Source: Micromonospora pisi (GTDB taxonomy: Bacteria > Actinomycetota > Actinomycetes > Mycobacteriales > Micromonosporaceae). From it: a stretch of DNA of 64,000 bases. Below, piece after piece: positions 25,201-34,391 of the stretch. The position numbers were made by a program, and so were the translations under genes. The notes beneath the pieces are model-generated. The model made no database searches, was not told the DNA's origin, and saw only the letters and a list, made by a program, of their open reading frames with translations. The stretch covers positions 2,542,001-2,606,000 of the forward strand of contig NZ_RBKT01000001.1 of assembly GCF_003633685.1 (NCBI RefSeq), written 5' to 3'. Positions within the stretch are counted from its first letter, which is position 1; each line of letters opens with the position of its first letter.

Positions 25201-28200
25201 GCTGGTCCAGGTGCCCTGCGACGCGGTGTTGTTGGAGTCGGAGTTGTCGACCAGGACGACGTCCTTGCCGACCGGCACACCGTCCTCCGACCGGCCCTTC
25301 TGGTTGCCCGAGGCGAAGTACTCCCAGGTCATCGTCCGGGAGGTCGACCCGCCAGCCGAGGTCAACGTGTTCTTGGTCTGCTGACCCAGGTCGTTGTAGT
25401 CGTAGGAGTTGGTGATGTCCCACGGGTCGGCCGAGGTCTTCGTCCAACCGTTGTCGTAGTAGGTGTAGATGGTGTCGTTACGGACCGTCTGACCCTCCGA
25501 CGGCGGTGCGCTGACCTTCGCCAGGTTGCCGACCGAGTCGTACGAGTAGAACGTCTTGTCGGCCGTGTTGTAGTGGCCGTCGTCCTTGTCGTACGCCGAC
25601 CAGGTCTCCTTCACCCGGTTCAGCGGGTCGTAGACGTTGACGGTCGCGAAGTCGTCGGCGTCGCCGGTGGTCGCCACGCCACGCGGAGTGGTGACCCTGG
25701 TGGAGTTGCCGACCTGGTCGTACTCGTACTTCGTGGTGCGGTACGTGATCGTGCCGGCGGCATCCTTGCTGTGCGGCACCTTCGACTCGATCAGCGCGCC
25801 CCGCTGGTCGTAGGTCGCCAGTGACTCGTTGCCGTCGGCGTCGACGGTGGCGACCGTCAGGCCGTCACGGTCGTAACGGGCGCTGGTGAACTTGCCGATC
25901 GCGTCAATGGTCTTGACGACCCGGTGGTTGAGGTCGTACTCGAACTTGGTCGTGTAGTCGTCGGGGTCGGCGGTGGCGTTCTTCCTCGCGTCGACGAGCA
26001 TGAGGACGTTGCCGACGTTGTCGTAGGTCGAGGTCACCCGCTGGCCCTTGCCGTTGAACACCTCGACCGGCTGGTAGATCTCGTCGTACCGGGTGGTCGT
26101 CGTGTAGTCGCCGACCGTGCTGGTCAGGTTGCCCTGCGGGTCGGTAACCGTCAGGACGTTGCCGACCTTGTCGTAGGTCGTCGTGGTCCTGCGCTCCGGA
26201 TCGTTCGGTTCGTCCTTCGGCGCGGTGCTCTCGATCGTCTGGTCGGCCTTGTCGTAGACCGAGGTCGAGACCGCTCCATTGGGCGCGATCACCGAGGTCA
26301 TGTTGTCGTTGGCGTCGTAGACCGGTGGCGGTGTGGTGATGAACCGCCCGGCCGCCGCGTCGACCGGCTCCACCTTCGTCAGTGGGCGCCCGAACGTGTC
26401 GTACGTCTGGGTCACCTTGGCGTTACCGCCGTTGCGGACCTCGGTGACATTGCCGCGTACGTCATAGACGAAGTACGACTTTCCGGTTCCCGCGTCGGTG
26501 ATGGTTCTCGGGTAGCCGCTGGCGTCGAAGTCGTCGTAACCGGTGGTGTGGCCGTTGGCGTCCTTGACGCTGAGGAGTTGTCCCGACTCGTCGTAGGCGT
26601 TGGTGGTGGTGTAGTCACCATCGGTTGGTGTCGCGTTGCCGAGCGGGTCGGTAACGGTCTCGATGTCGCCTTCGGGGGTGTAGGTGAAGGTCGACCTGCG
26701 CCCTTCCGGGCTCGTCTTGCTGGTCGGCTCGGCGATGTACCCGTTGAGCTGGTACTGGTAGGCCAGCGTGGTGCCGGGGGTGCCGTTCTTGACCGCCTCG
26801 GCATCCCTGACTTCGAGGGGGTAGCCGGTCTTCTGGTCGTAGCTCCAGGTGGCGACGGCGCCGTTGGCCTCTTCGAGCCGTACGACGTTGTGGTCGTTGT
26901 CCCAGCCCAGCTTGGTGGTCTCGTTCTTGGCGTTCGTGGTCTGGGTGGGCCGGCCGTAACCGTCCATGAGATAGGTGGTGGCGTGGTTCTCGGCGTCCGT
27001 CACCACCGTGTTGACGGTGTTGCCCTGCGGCCCGTCCGGATCGGTGTACGCGAACCGCGTCGGGTAACCGAGCCGGTCGGTGTAGGTCTTTGTCGCCCAG
27101 TGGAACTTCGGGTCGTCCTGCGGCGGCGAGTAGTAGTCGAGGCTGGTCGGGTTGCCGCGCGGGTCGGTGATCTTGACCAGCTTGACGTTCTTGTTCCCCT
27201 GCGTCATGTCATAGGCGAATTTGAACACCTTCGGCGCGCCGCTGGTCGAACCCGCCCCGTCAACCAGTTCACCGAGCAGACCCTTGTCGGTGTACGCGAA
27301 CGTCAGCTTCCGACCGGAGATATCGGTGATCTGCTTGACGTGGTCGATGATGTGCGGGTTGGTCAGATTGGTGGCCGACTGTCGCGTCCAGGTGGTGTCG
27401 TTGATGAAGTCGTAGTTGTCACCCTTGGCGAAGTAGTCGATCGTCAGGGTCTGGCGGCCGGTCGGGTCGGTCAGATACTTGAGGAACTTCGTCGGCTTGT
27501 TGTTTGACTTGCGTTCCTCGTACGTGAACAGCATCTCGTTGAGGTTGTTGTCCAGCATCGCGGACAGGAACCCGTCGCAGTCGTAGAAGAACGTGGTCCG
27601 GTCCGGCCGGGTCAACTGCCAGGCCCGGGACTCCTCCGTCTTGTTGTCACAGGTGACCAGACGCTGCAGATACAGGTGCACACCCTTCGGGCTCACCCAC
27701 TGCCCCGCCGTCGCGTCCCAGGTGAACCAGTGGCTCGTGCCGTCCCCGTCGGTCAGGGTGACCCTGGTCGGGTTCGGGTTCGGGTGGAAGTCGAGCGGCG
27801 CGCCCAGCCGCATCATGGAAGACGCCTGCAACGACCAGCCGTACCCGGCGACGGTGTCGGAGGTGTCCAGCGAGTTGTACGCCAACCGGACGAACGTCGA
27901 CAGGCCCCGCGACGGATTGTTCCAGGCGTTGTACGACCAGACGGTGTTCCCGGCGTACAGGTTGTTCATCAACGTGCCACCCGCGCCGGTGTTCTTCCCC
28001 GCGTACGAGTAGAACTTCTCCAGACCCAACTGGTCAGAGGTCGGTTCCTCGACCGCCACGTTCTGGTCCAGCGAGCCGATCGGCACGGTGTCGGACAACC
28101 ACTTGCCGGTGGTCTTGTTGTGCAACTCCCACTTGAGTACGTAATCCGTACGCTTGTTGCCCTCTGTCGTTGACGGCGGCGTCTTCACCTGCGCCGAGAC

Positions 28201-31200
28201 GTTGACCGCCTCACCGGCGGCGACGTCCTTCGCCAGGGGCGTGACCAGCTGGTTGCTGGTATCGGTCAACACGATGCCGTCGGCCCGCGCCCACCGGTAC
28301 GACAGTTCCCAGTCGGCGGCCCGCCAGGTGCTCGTGGTCGGATTCGACACGGTCACCGGCACCGTCTGGGTGCTGGCCGGAGGCAACTGCTTCGGCGTCT
28401 CGGGCGCGTAGTAGGTCTGCGCCGGGGTCGGTTCGATGTAGGTCACCGCCAGCTTCGGACGCAACTGTGGTTCCGCGGCCTCGCTGGACAGGAAGAGAGC
28501 GCGCTCACCCGGGCTGGTCTCGTTCGCCAGTTTCACCAGGAGCCCGTCGTTTCTGACCGAGTTGCCCACCCAGCCCTGGACGATGTCCTTGACGTACCAG
28601 GTACGCCAGGCCGGGTCGTCGGTGCTACCGGTGACGGTGTCCGGCACGGCCGGGTTGTAGTCCCCGCCGGCGGTGGTCCAGTTGGTGGCGGCGTCGGCCT
28701 TGGCCCAGGAGGCGGTCGCCTCGTCGAAGGGGCGGTTGAGCGCGTGCACCTCGTACGTGGCGTTGGCCGGCGTCGGGGTCGTCGGCGACCACAGGTCGAA
28801 GTCGGCCTGCAGGATCTGGGCGTTGGCCGGGATGGACGACACGTCGGGGAACCTGACCACCGTACGGGCCGTGCCGTAGGTGGCCGAATTGTTGCCCACC
28901 ATCAGCCACGGTTTGCCGGCCAGGACGTCGTGCCCGACGGTCGACTCGTTCGCGGTCAGAGTGGTGTCCGTCGCGTCGCCCTGCAGCAACCGCACCACCC
29001 GTCCGGCGCGCGGTAGCCGCACGATCTGCGTCGGCGCGGGAATGACCGCGCCACCGGCCGTCTTGACCGCCACCATGTAGTAGTAGACCTGCCCGAACGG
29101 GTCAGCGGCGTCGACCGGAGTCGGAGTGGCGGTGGTGTCGGTGAAGGTCGTCGCGGTCTTCGTCACCGGGGCGACCAGGGTCGCCGCCGACGGGGTGAAG
29201 GTCTGGAACACCGAGCGGTGCACCTGGTACTCCACGATGTCGCTACCGGTGTAACCCGACCACTTCAGCTCCGGGCCGGTGGAGTAGATCTTTGTCGGCG
29301 ACTCCAGGGTCACCCCCGGCTTGCCGTAGTTGATGATCAGCTTCGGGCTGTTCTCGTTCTCCCCGTTGTACGCGTACTCGGCCGCCTCGTACCGGGGGCC
29401 ACCCCGGCCGAGGTTGGTCTCGTCCGCCGCCTTGAGCATGAACCCGTGGTTCGCCGTACCGGTCACCCACGACTGCACCAGGTTCGTCACCGGGTAGTCG
29501 TGCCAGACACTGGACTCGTTCGCCTTCTTCACCGCACCGGACCTGGTGAACCGCACCGCGTCGGCGATCACGCCCACCGAGGCGGACACCCCGGCGTCGC
29601 CGAGTGTCACCCGACCCGTCGTACCGGCGGTGAACCCGAACGTGCCCAACGTCGCCCAGTCCGCGACCCCCGGCGACCGCTGGTCGACCGCCTTCGGGGT
29701 GCTCCCACCACTGTGCTGCACCGAGTACGCGGCCGCCCCGCTCCGGTCCGGACCGGTGACATAGTGCGCGTCGACCGTGTACGTCCCCGCCTCCGGCAAC
29801 GTCGGCACCCAGGTGAACGTCTCACCCGCGACCGTGTTCTTGTTGTACTTGTAGGTGCTGTTGATCCCGTACTTGGTGTAGTCAGCGTTCGCCGACGCCG
29901 GCCAGTCCCCACTGACCCCCGTCTTCGCCGTGTCGGTGTCGTCGACGGTGACCACCGTGGCCGCGCCCGCACCCACACTCGCGTTGATCGAATCCCAGGT
30001 GACCGACGACTCGGTCCACGGGGCGGTGATCTGCCGCGCCTCGATCGGCACGTCGTAGGCACCGGTGGTGTGGTCCTGATCGAAGTACATCTGCAACGAC
30101 GCCGAGTCGATCGTCGTGTTCGCCGGGATACCGCCCAGATCGAATTTCACCAGGCTGCGCGCGAGGGACGAAGTCGTCGTGCCCACCGAGAGCCGCCAGT
30201 TACCGTCGAAGTTGGCGGCCGGGTCGTCGGAGGTGATCATCGCGTCCTGCGACTGGGTCACCGTTGGTTGGATCTTGATGGTCGGGTCGACCGTCACCGG
30301 GAACACCCGCGCCGGATCCGCCAACCATGCCCGATCCGCCGCGACCGTCACCGTCGGCACCTTGCCCGAGGTGTCCAGCGTCTGGGTGACCTTGTCGCTC
30401 CACGCCTTCCCGTACGGGGACGCCGCGTCGTCCCTGGCGTCGAACATGAAGGGCGCCGGCATCACCAGCAACAGCAGACCACTGTCCGGATCACGGAACT
30501 CGATCGCCTGATCGTCGCGCTGGGAGACCGACATCCGACCCGGGTCCAGTTCGAACGTCACCGACGCCGCCGCCGACGCCCGGTTGAGGGTGATCAGCTC
30601 CTTCAGCGCCTGCCCCGTCACCTGGTAGCTGACATCCGCGCCGTCGACCAGATCCGGATACGTGACCGTGTCACCATCCACCCTGGACGGCACCGCGCGA
30701 GAGGCTCCGGCCAGACCCAGCCTGACCCGCTCACCGCCGAGCTCGAAACTCGCCAGGTCGTCACTGCGGCCACCGAACCGGCTGGTGAACGTGTTGCTGG
30801 TGTTCACGAAGCCGCCGGATCCGGTCGGACGAACCGTGGTGTCGATCGGCTCGAACCGGCCCGACGCGTTCCGGTAGAACCGGGCCCCCGTCGACACCTC
30901 CGCCTGCACCCGACCATCAGACATCTCGAAGAGGCGGGTGGTCGCCGACCGCCTCGTGGTCAACTCCCGTACCCGCTTCGCCGGCTTCACCTCCCGGCCC
31001 ACCGGTGCGGCCCGATCCACCGCCAGCCCGGCGGCCACCGGCAGGGCCGGCGAAGACCTTGAGCCGTCACTCACCAGGTTGCGGCCGGCCTCCCGCAGCC
31101 GGGCCAGCAGACCGGCATCCGCACCCGCAGCAGTCGAGTCGCCGGTCTGTCTACCTGTCCCCGGGTCGGGCCCACCCGGCGGCGCCGACTCCACACCGCC

Positions 31201-31260
31201 GAGGGTCACCACCAGCGCCAACAACAACGCCCCGGCCGTAACCCCGCGCAGCTTCCCCAT
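22216..31260 (-). CDS. giant secreted RHS/YD-repeat polymorphic toxin with HINT domain and methyltransferase-like tip
   Basis: A 3014-residue protein. A Sec signal (MGKLRGVTAGALLLALVVTL) is followed by a DNRLRE-type domain (about 335-425), a golvesin-like beta domain (about 430-570), a second DNRLRE-type domain (about 750-875) and a DUF6531-like RHS entry domain (about 1075-1150). Long YD repeats follow, with another golvesin-like domain inserted (about 2000-2130), then the RHS core GFRNYDPGLNRFLTRD (about 2567). A HINT autoprotease spans Cys2731 (SCRTNSFVPGTKV) to Asn2880 (LLVHNC). The tip, residues 2881-3014, has LNLGSGENP, AVNVDIS and DAKALPFKDGAFSEV, the pattern of a small class I methyltransferase fold. 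The RHS shell would encapsulate the tip and HINT would cut it free. Confidence 0.9.
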   Translation of the reverse strand: MGKLRGVTAGALLLALVVTLGGVESAPPGGPDPGTGRQTGDSTAAGADAGLLARLREAGRNLVSDGSRSSPALPVAAGLAVDRAAPVGREVKPAKRVRELTTRRSATTRLFEMSDGRVQAEVSTGARFYRNASGRFEPIDTTVRPTGSGGFVNTSNTFTSRFGGRSDDLASFELGGERVRLGLAGASRAVPSRVDGDTVTYPDLVDGADVSYQVTGQALKELITLNRASAAASVTFELDPGRMSVSQRDDQAIEFRDPDSGLLLLVMPAPFMFDARDDAASPYGKAWSDKVTQTLDTSGKVPTVTVAADRAWLADPARVFPVTVDPTIKIQPTVTQSQDAMITSDDPAANFDGNWRLSVGTTTSSLARSLVKFDLGGIPANTTIDSASLQMYFDQDHTTGAYDVPIEARQITAPWTESSVTWDSINASVGAGAATVVTVDDTDTAKTGVSGDWPASANADYTKYGINSTYKYNKNTVAGETFTWVPTLPEAGTYTVDAHYVTGPDRSGAAAYSVQHSGGSTPKAVDQRSPGVADWATLGTFGFTAGTTGRVTLGDAGVSASVGVIADAVRFTRSGAVKKANESSVWHDYPVTNLVQSWVTGTANHGFMLKAADETNLGRGGPRYEAAEYAYNGENENSPKLIINYGKPGVTLESPTKIYSTGPELKWSGYTGSDIVEYQVHRSVFQTFTPSAATLVAPVTKTATTFTDTTATPTPVDAADPFGQVYYYMVAVKTAGGAVIPAPTQIVRLPRAGRVVRLLQGDATDTTLTANESTVGHDVLAGKPWLMVGNNSATYGTARTVVRFPDVSSIPANAQILQADFDLWSPTTPTPANATYEVHALNRPFDEATASWAKADAATNWTTAGGDYNPAVPDTVTGSTDDPAWRTWYVKDIVQGWVGNSVRNDGLLVKLANETSPGERALFLSSEAAEPQLRPKLAVTYIEPTPAQTYYAPETPKQLPPASTQTVPVTVSNPTTSTWRAADWELSYRWARADGIVLTDTSNQLVTPLAKDVAAGEAVNVSAQVKTPPSTTEGNKRTDYVLKWELHNKTTGKWLSDTVPIGSLDQNVAVEEPTSDQLGLEKFYSYAGKNTGAGGTLMNNLYAGNTVWSYNAWNNPSRGLSTFVRLAYNSLDTSDTVAGYGWSLQASSMMRLGAPLDFHPNPNPTRVTLTDGDGTSHWFTWDATAGQWVSPKGVHLYLQRLVTCDNKTEESRAWQLTRPDRTTFFYDCDGFLSAMLDNNLNEMLFTYEERKSNNKPTKFLKYLTDPTGRQTLTIDYFAKGDNYDFINDTTWTRQSATNLTNPHIIDHVKQITDISGRKLTFAYTDKGLLGELVDGAGSTSGAPKVFKFAYDMTQGNKNVKLVKITDPRGNPTSLDYYSPPQDDPKFHWATKTYTDRLGYPTRFAYTDPDGPQGNTVNTVVTDAENHATTYLMDGYGRPTQTTNAKNETTKLGWDNDHNVVRLEEANGAVATWSYDQKTGYPLEVRDAEAVKNGTPGTTLAYQYQLNGYIAEPTSKTSPEGRRSTFTYTPEGDIETVTDPLGNATPTDGDYTTTNAYDESGQLLSVKDANGHTTGYDDFDASGYPRTITDAGTGKSYFVYDVRGNVTEVRNGGNAKVTQTYDTFGRPLTKVEPVDAAAGRFITTPPPVYDANDNMTSVIAPNGAVSTSVYDKADQTIESTAPKDEPNDPERRTTTTYDKVGNVLTVTDPQGNLTSTVGDYTTTTRYDEIYQPVEVFNGKGQRVTSTYDNVGNVLMLVDARKNATADPDDYTTKFEYDLNHRVVKTIDAIGKFTSARYDRDGLTVATVDADGNESLATYDQRGALIESKVPHSKDAAGTITYRTTKYEYDQVGNSTRVTTPRGVATTGDADDFATVNVYDPLNRVKETWSAYDKDDGHYNTADKTFYSYDSVGNLAKVSAPPSEGQTVRNDTIYTYYDNGWTKTSADPWDITNSYDYNDLGQQTKNTLTSAGGSTSRTMTWEYFASGNQKGRSEDGVPVGKDVVLVDNSDSNNTASQGTWTSGAATGQYGYDVHTAAAGTGTGQFNWQLNIPQDGSYEVFVRHPQVTGAATDAKFTITYNGGSAVKTVNQTQNTNVWISLGSYSFVEEGAQKITVTDQATGKVLADAVKLVRNNSGDVDNEKKEFTYRYNPNGLMVEVKDLSPGAKNDRYEIGYDELNQIATVKEFAGTTLKNTTALTYDPNGNPLTSTHDLTWSEIVYDDRDMVAKVTNADSATAGNQQISTFTYTARGQMLKQVKPGGNTVDFEYFLDGATRHQVEKTSAGTTVAEHTLEYSANGHPSKDVLKLMNADNSSDYIDNTYAFSYDPQDRVTRIDKTGDSTAVETYTYDANSNVVAQTVDGSTATNRYDRNRLHSATSSGVTSTYNYDPLGRLDTVSIGGQRAQKYYYDGFDRTAKTTAGTGATAKSTTYVYDPFDRTTSRTVGSKTTAFTYLGMDNQVLREEVAGKATKSYQYAPWGQQLTQIKHKDDSSREYSQFVYRPRGDVEAITKEDGNTRATYGYTAYGKDDESQFTGVDKPGAAAEGEEPYNAFRFNASRWDSGSGTYDMGFRNYDPGLNRFLTRDMYGGAMADMGLGLDPFTGNRYAFAGGNPVSFVELDGHLFGMSWSDIGHTTLDVVGLIPVVGEVADVANGVWYAAEGNYVDAALSMSSAIPFIGYGATAIKAGRTGQKIIEGVDTVKDIEKGVEATTDASKAVPTNTPSTKPDVEAPAGPSCRTNSFVPGTKVVLADGSSTSIEDLKVGDQVLAADVESGDNQGRTVTNVRSNEGTKTLITFTVDVDGRDGSETGSITSTDAHLIWLPDSGSWVKADQLQPGAWLQTAAGTWVQVTAVKRHVHHERVHNLTVDGVHTYYVLADNTPLLVHNCETLNLGSGENPMPGAVNVDISATKPGVDVAADAKALPFKDGAFSEVHAINPFGYNPVSAETARVMQPGALLKVTAAMKANKWGRASAERIAEAGFELVSRGPLDPAHAFGVMKRTDGSPINMDILETIVYRRR

Positions 31261-31317
31261 AACCGGTCACCCTCCGCCAAACAGCAGACACGACAAGTGA
31301 GAACCTAGAAGACAGAC

Positions 31318-31348
31318 ATACATCGACAGCTATATTGGAGATACATCG
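31318..31348. repeat. direct repeat in the AT-rich region upstream of the RHS toxin
   Basis: ATACATCG occurs at 31318-31325 and 31341-31348, 23 bp apart, in a strikingly AT-rich patch (about 31285-31370) that also contains TATATT and GATATAT. This is the likely promoter/operator area of the toxin gene. The remainder of 31261-31721 shows no gene I can support on either strand. Confidence 0.4.
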
Positions 31349-31721
31349 GCGGATATATGTGCACTCACGACGCCCGAGCCAAGGTCACCGGTGACCGCAG
31401 CAAGCGGATCCACGCGGCGCCCCCAGGCGGTACGACCAGGCGGGCCGGCAAGAATTAATGTGACAAACACCCGCCTCGCGACACGGCGTGGCGCGGTAAC
31501 AGAAAGCCGCGCCTCGGCGCTTCGCCTTTCCCCCGCCGTTGCGAATCCGCAGGTCGCGCCGCTCGTGAACGATCGGCAGTCGGCGAGTTGGCGGATGCCA
31601 AGCCATTCACGGGCATTCTCGTCGGTGGTGCGGACGGGTTGGTCGACGAATCGCCCGGCTCCGTGTCCGCCATTCCCGTTACTCTCTCCCGGTCCGTTCA
31701 CCCGGAAAGGGAGTTGCCCTA

Positions 31722-32114
31722 ATGTCGCACCAATCGACCGCACCAGAGCAAGAGCCGAAGAGGTCCGCGGCAAGCTGGTTCCGCGGCCTCCGCCCGGTCA
31801 GCAAATTTCGGGTGGTCCTTCTCGCAGTTGCCATCCTCGTCGCACCTTTTGCCATCTATCTGGGACTCGACGAGCCCAGCCAGGCCAACGTCGGCGAATG
31901 CATGGCCGGCCAGAGCGTGAACGACCTGCGTACCGTCGAATGCACCGACCCGGCGGCAACCTGGCGGGTGCTCGACAGGCTGGACGACAAGACCGAAACC
32001 GACTACGACAACGGCGCCTGCGGGGCCCATCCTGACACGGCGGCATCGTTCTATCAGGACGGACGACGGTTCCGAAAAGGCTTCATCCTCTGCCTCGGCG
32101 CGGTCAAGGAGTAA
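31722..32114 (+). CDS. small membrane-anchored protein, LppU/SCO3897-like
   Basis: A 130-residue protein: basic N-terminus, one transmembrane helix (FRVVLLAVAILVAPFAIYLGL, about residues 29-48) and an extracellular domain with four cysteines (GECMAGQS, VECTDP, NGACGAHP, ILCLGAV), probably two disulfides. The spacing resembles the LppU/SCO3897 family of actinobacterial cell-surface proteins of unknown role. AAGGGAG lies 8 nt before the ATG. It is transcribed alone, convergent with the SARP gene. Confidence 0.75.
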   Translation: MSHQSTAPEQEPKRSAASWFRGLRPVSKFRVVLLAVAILVAPFAIYLGLDEPSQANVGECMAGQSVNDLRTVECTDPAATWRVLDRLDDKTETDYDNGACGAHPDTAASFYQDGRRFRKGFILCLGAVKE

Positions 32115-32222
32115 CGCCCCGAATCCAGGAAAAGGTTCTGCTGCTTCCCCGCCGCCTGCCCCTGCTGTTGATGACGGCCCTCCTGCCCATCGTCATCGCG
32201 GGCCGCGGCGAGGCGTCGTTGC

Positions 32223-32259
32223 TCCCCGGCCCGGTGGGTTACGCCCCCCGGGCCGGGGA
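32223..32259. terminator. hairpin spanning the stop codon of the SARP gene
   Basis: TCCCCGGCCCGG (32223-32234) pairs perfectly with 32248-32259 over 12 bp, with a 13-nt loop that contains the TAA stop (32239-32241) of the regulator gene. A terminator that begins inside the coding sequence is unusual but plausible here. Confidence 0.5.
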
Positions 32260-34062
32260 AAGCGCCGCCTCCGCCGCGTACTCGTGCGCCAGCGGCGGCA
32301 GCCGGTACCCGCCGCACTCCGTCGGCCGGGCCAGATGGGCGTCCACCAGCCGCTCCAGCGCCTCCCACGCCTCGTGCGCCGGCACCGCGAGTGCAGCGGC
32401 GACCTGCTGCGACGTGACCGGGGCCGGAGGTAGCCCGCCGAGGAACCGGAAGGCCCGTCCGCTCAGCTCGTTGTCCGCCCGGAGCAGCTCGTAGTCCTCG
32501 GTGAGGCGGACCCGGATCGACAGGCCCTCGTGCACCAGCGCGTCCAGGTGGTTGCCGCCCGCACGTAACTGTTCGACGAGCGTTCTCACCGGCCACAGTG
32601 GGCGTCCCGCGAGCCGGGCGCCGACGATCCGTAGCGCCAGCGGCAGTCCATCGCACAACCCGATCAACTCGGCCGCTGCCGCGGGATCGGCGGCCAACCG
32701 CTCGGTTCCAGCCAGCGCCGCGACGACCTCGTACGCGTCGGCCTGCGACAGCGGTCCCAACGGCACGTGCCGAGCGCCGTCGAGAGTGGTGAGCCGTCGC
32801 CGCGCGATCGTGATCAGTGCCGACGCCCGCCCGGCGGGGATCAGTGGCTGCACCTGTTTCGCATCAGTCACGTTGTCCACCACGACGAGGGTGCGACGAG
32901 CCGCCACCAGCGAGCGGTACCGCCCGACACGTTCCTCCGGCGAAGCCGGCACCGCTCCGGCCGGTACGCCGAACGCCCGTAGCGCCCGCGCGACGACGTC
33001 GACCTCGCTCACCTCGGTACGCCGGTGCCGGCTCTCCGCCAAGTCGATGAAGATCTGCCCATCGGGAAAGTCGGCCAAGAGTTGATGCGCCGCCCGGATG
33101 GCGACAGCGGACTTGCCACCGCCGCCCGGCCCGGAGACCACCACCACCGCACTGCCGTCCGCACTGCCGTCCGCAGTGGCGCCACGGACGGCGGCCACGA
33201 CCCGCGCCACCTCCTCGGTCCGACCGACAAAGGCGGCGATGTCGGGCGGCAACTCCCGGGGTAGGCCGGCACTCGCGTCCCCACCGGTGATCGCCGGGAA
33301 CAACGGATGCGGGTGGGGCAGGTCCAGTTCCGGAGCCCGATCCAGCACGGCGCGATGCAGCCGGTCGAGGTTCGGACCGGGCTCCATGCCGAGTTGGTCG
33401 TCGAGCGCGTCCCGTGCCTCCTGGTACGCCCGCAGTGCGGCTGCCGCGTCGCCGCTGCGGTAGAGCGCGAGCATGAGCTGCCCCCACGCACGCTCACGCA
33501 GCGGGTACAGCGCCAGGTGCTGGCGCAGTAGGCCCAGCACCGCAGTGTGCTCGGCCTGGGCCAGTCGGGCCTCCACCTGGTCCTCGACCACCCGGAGACG
33601 TTCCTCGTCGAGACGGGTCAGCTGCCCGTCGAGCGCCGTACCGCGCTGTAGGCCGTCACCGGCCGGCCCGCGCCACAGCCGCAATGCCGCTGTCAACAGT
33701 GGTAGGGCCTGCGCGGCCTCGCCGGCAGACAGCGCCGCGCGCCCCTGGTCAGCGAGGCGCAGGAACTCCTCGACATCGAACTCACCCGACGCGACCCGTA
33801 GCTCGTATCCACCGGAGCGGGCGACAATCCGGTCGCCCAGTATCCGACGCAGTGCCGCCGCGTGCGTCCGCAGGTTAGCGACCATGGAGCGAGGCGGTAC
33901 GCCGGCCCACGCAACCGCAGCCAGCCGGCGTAGCGATACCGGCCGGTTGGCATCGAGGGCCAACGCGGCAAGGACGGCATGCCGCTTCCCACCGCCCGGA
34001 TTCACCAACTCCCCGTCGCGATGGAGCTCGACGGCACCCAACAACTTGATACTGATATCCAC
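32239..34062 (-). CDS. AfsR/SARP-family regulator with NB-ARC ATPase domain
   Basis: A 607-residue regulator. An OmpR-like winged helix (about residues 1-95, starting VDISIKLLGAVELHRDGELV) is followed by a bacterial transcriptional activation domain (about 95-240; DVEEFLRLADQGRAAL and PLRERAWGQLMLALYRSGDAAAAL). The NB-ARC ATPase (about 270-560) has a P-loop VVSGPGGGGKSAVA and Walker B TLVVVDNV. The TPR array usual in full AfsR proteins is absent, so the protein ends soon after the ATPase. SARPs activate secondary-metabolite or development genes, but no biosynthetic cluster adjoins it here. Confidence 0.9.
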   Translation of the reverse strand: MDISIKLLGAVELHRDGELVNPGGGKRHAVLAALALDANRPVSLRRLAAVAWAGVPPRSMVANLRTHAAALRRILGDRIVARSGGYELRVASGEFDVEEFLRLADQGRAALSAGEAAQALPLLTAALRLWRGPAGDGLQRGTALDGQLTRLDEERLRVVEDQVEARLAQAEHTAVLGLLRQHLALYPLRERAWGQLMLALYRSGDAAAALRAYQEARDALDDQLGMEPGPNLDRLHRAVLDRAPELDLPHPHPLFPAITGGDASAGLPRELPPDIAAFVGRTEEVARVVAAVRGATADGSADGSAVVVVSGPGGGGKSAVAIRAAHQLLADFPDGQIFIDLAESRHRRTEVSEVDVVARALRAFGVPAGAVPASPEERVGRYRSLVAARRTLVVVDNVTDAKQVQPLIPAGRASALITIARRRLTTLDGARHVPLGPLSQADAYEVVAALAGTERLAADPAAAAELIGLCDGLPLALRIVGARLAGRPLWPVRTLVEQLRAGGNHLDALVHEGLSIRVRLTEDYELLRADNELSGRAFRFLGGLPPAPVTSQQVAAALAVPAHEAWEALERLVDAHLARPTECGGYRLPPLAHEYAAEAALSPARGA

Positions 34063-34136
34063 CGGCTCCCCCGTTCGGCGTCGTCGCCGACATCCGAGAG
34101 GGAATGCGTCGATGACAACACCGGATAATTCACGCG

Positions 34137-34391
34137 TCAGAAGGCACGTACCACGGTCTCAGCCAATTCGGTCAGCTTGACCTGGGGCGCGACTGCCGGC
34201 GCGGCGAGACACACCAGCGGGCGCCCCTCGGCGTGCCCCACCGCCGTCACCACGTACCGGAATCCCTGGGTCGTGTAAGTGACGGCGCGGATGCGGTCTG
34301 ACCACGACCACCGGCCGCGCCGCCCCTGAATGCCACCGCCAACAGTCCCGGTCGCAACGTCGCCACGTGTCCACACCTCTCTGTCGGTCAC
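34137..34391 (-). CDS. hypothetical protein of about 84 residues, weakly supported
   Basis: The frame ends with GRWSWSDRIRAV, GFRYVVTAVGHAEGRPLV and LTELAETVVRAF, and its second half has the strong G/C third-position bias of real genes here. The start is unsure: GTG at 34391 has no properly spaced ribosome site. No family is recognised. Apart from this, the 34063-34727 stretch holds only an AT-rich patch near 34520-34600. Confidence 0.35.
   Translation of the reverse strand: MTDREVWTRGDVATGTVGGGIQGRRGRWSWSDRIRAVTYTTQGFRYVVTAVGHAEGRPLVCLAAPAVAPQVKLTELAETVVRAF

Noticed and set aside
22297-31062. Very long open frames on the plus strand opposite the RHS gene (for example 22297-25824 and 29218-31062).
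   Set aside because: They are antisense shadows of the high-GC RHS coding sequence: Arg/Val/Gly-rich, no domains, no start signals.
31330-31773. 147-codon minus-strand frame between the RHS gene and the LppU-like gene.
   Set aside because: Composition is irregular, it overlaps the start of the better supported plus-strand gene, and no motif or ribosome site is visible.
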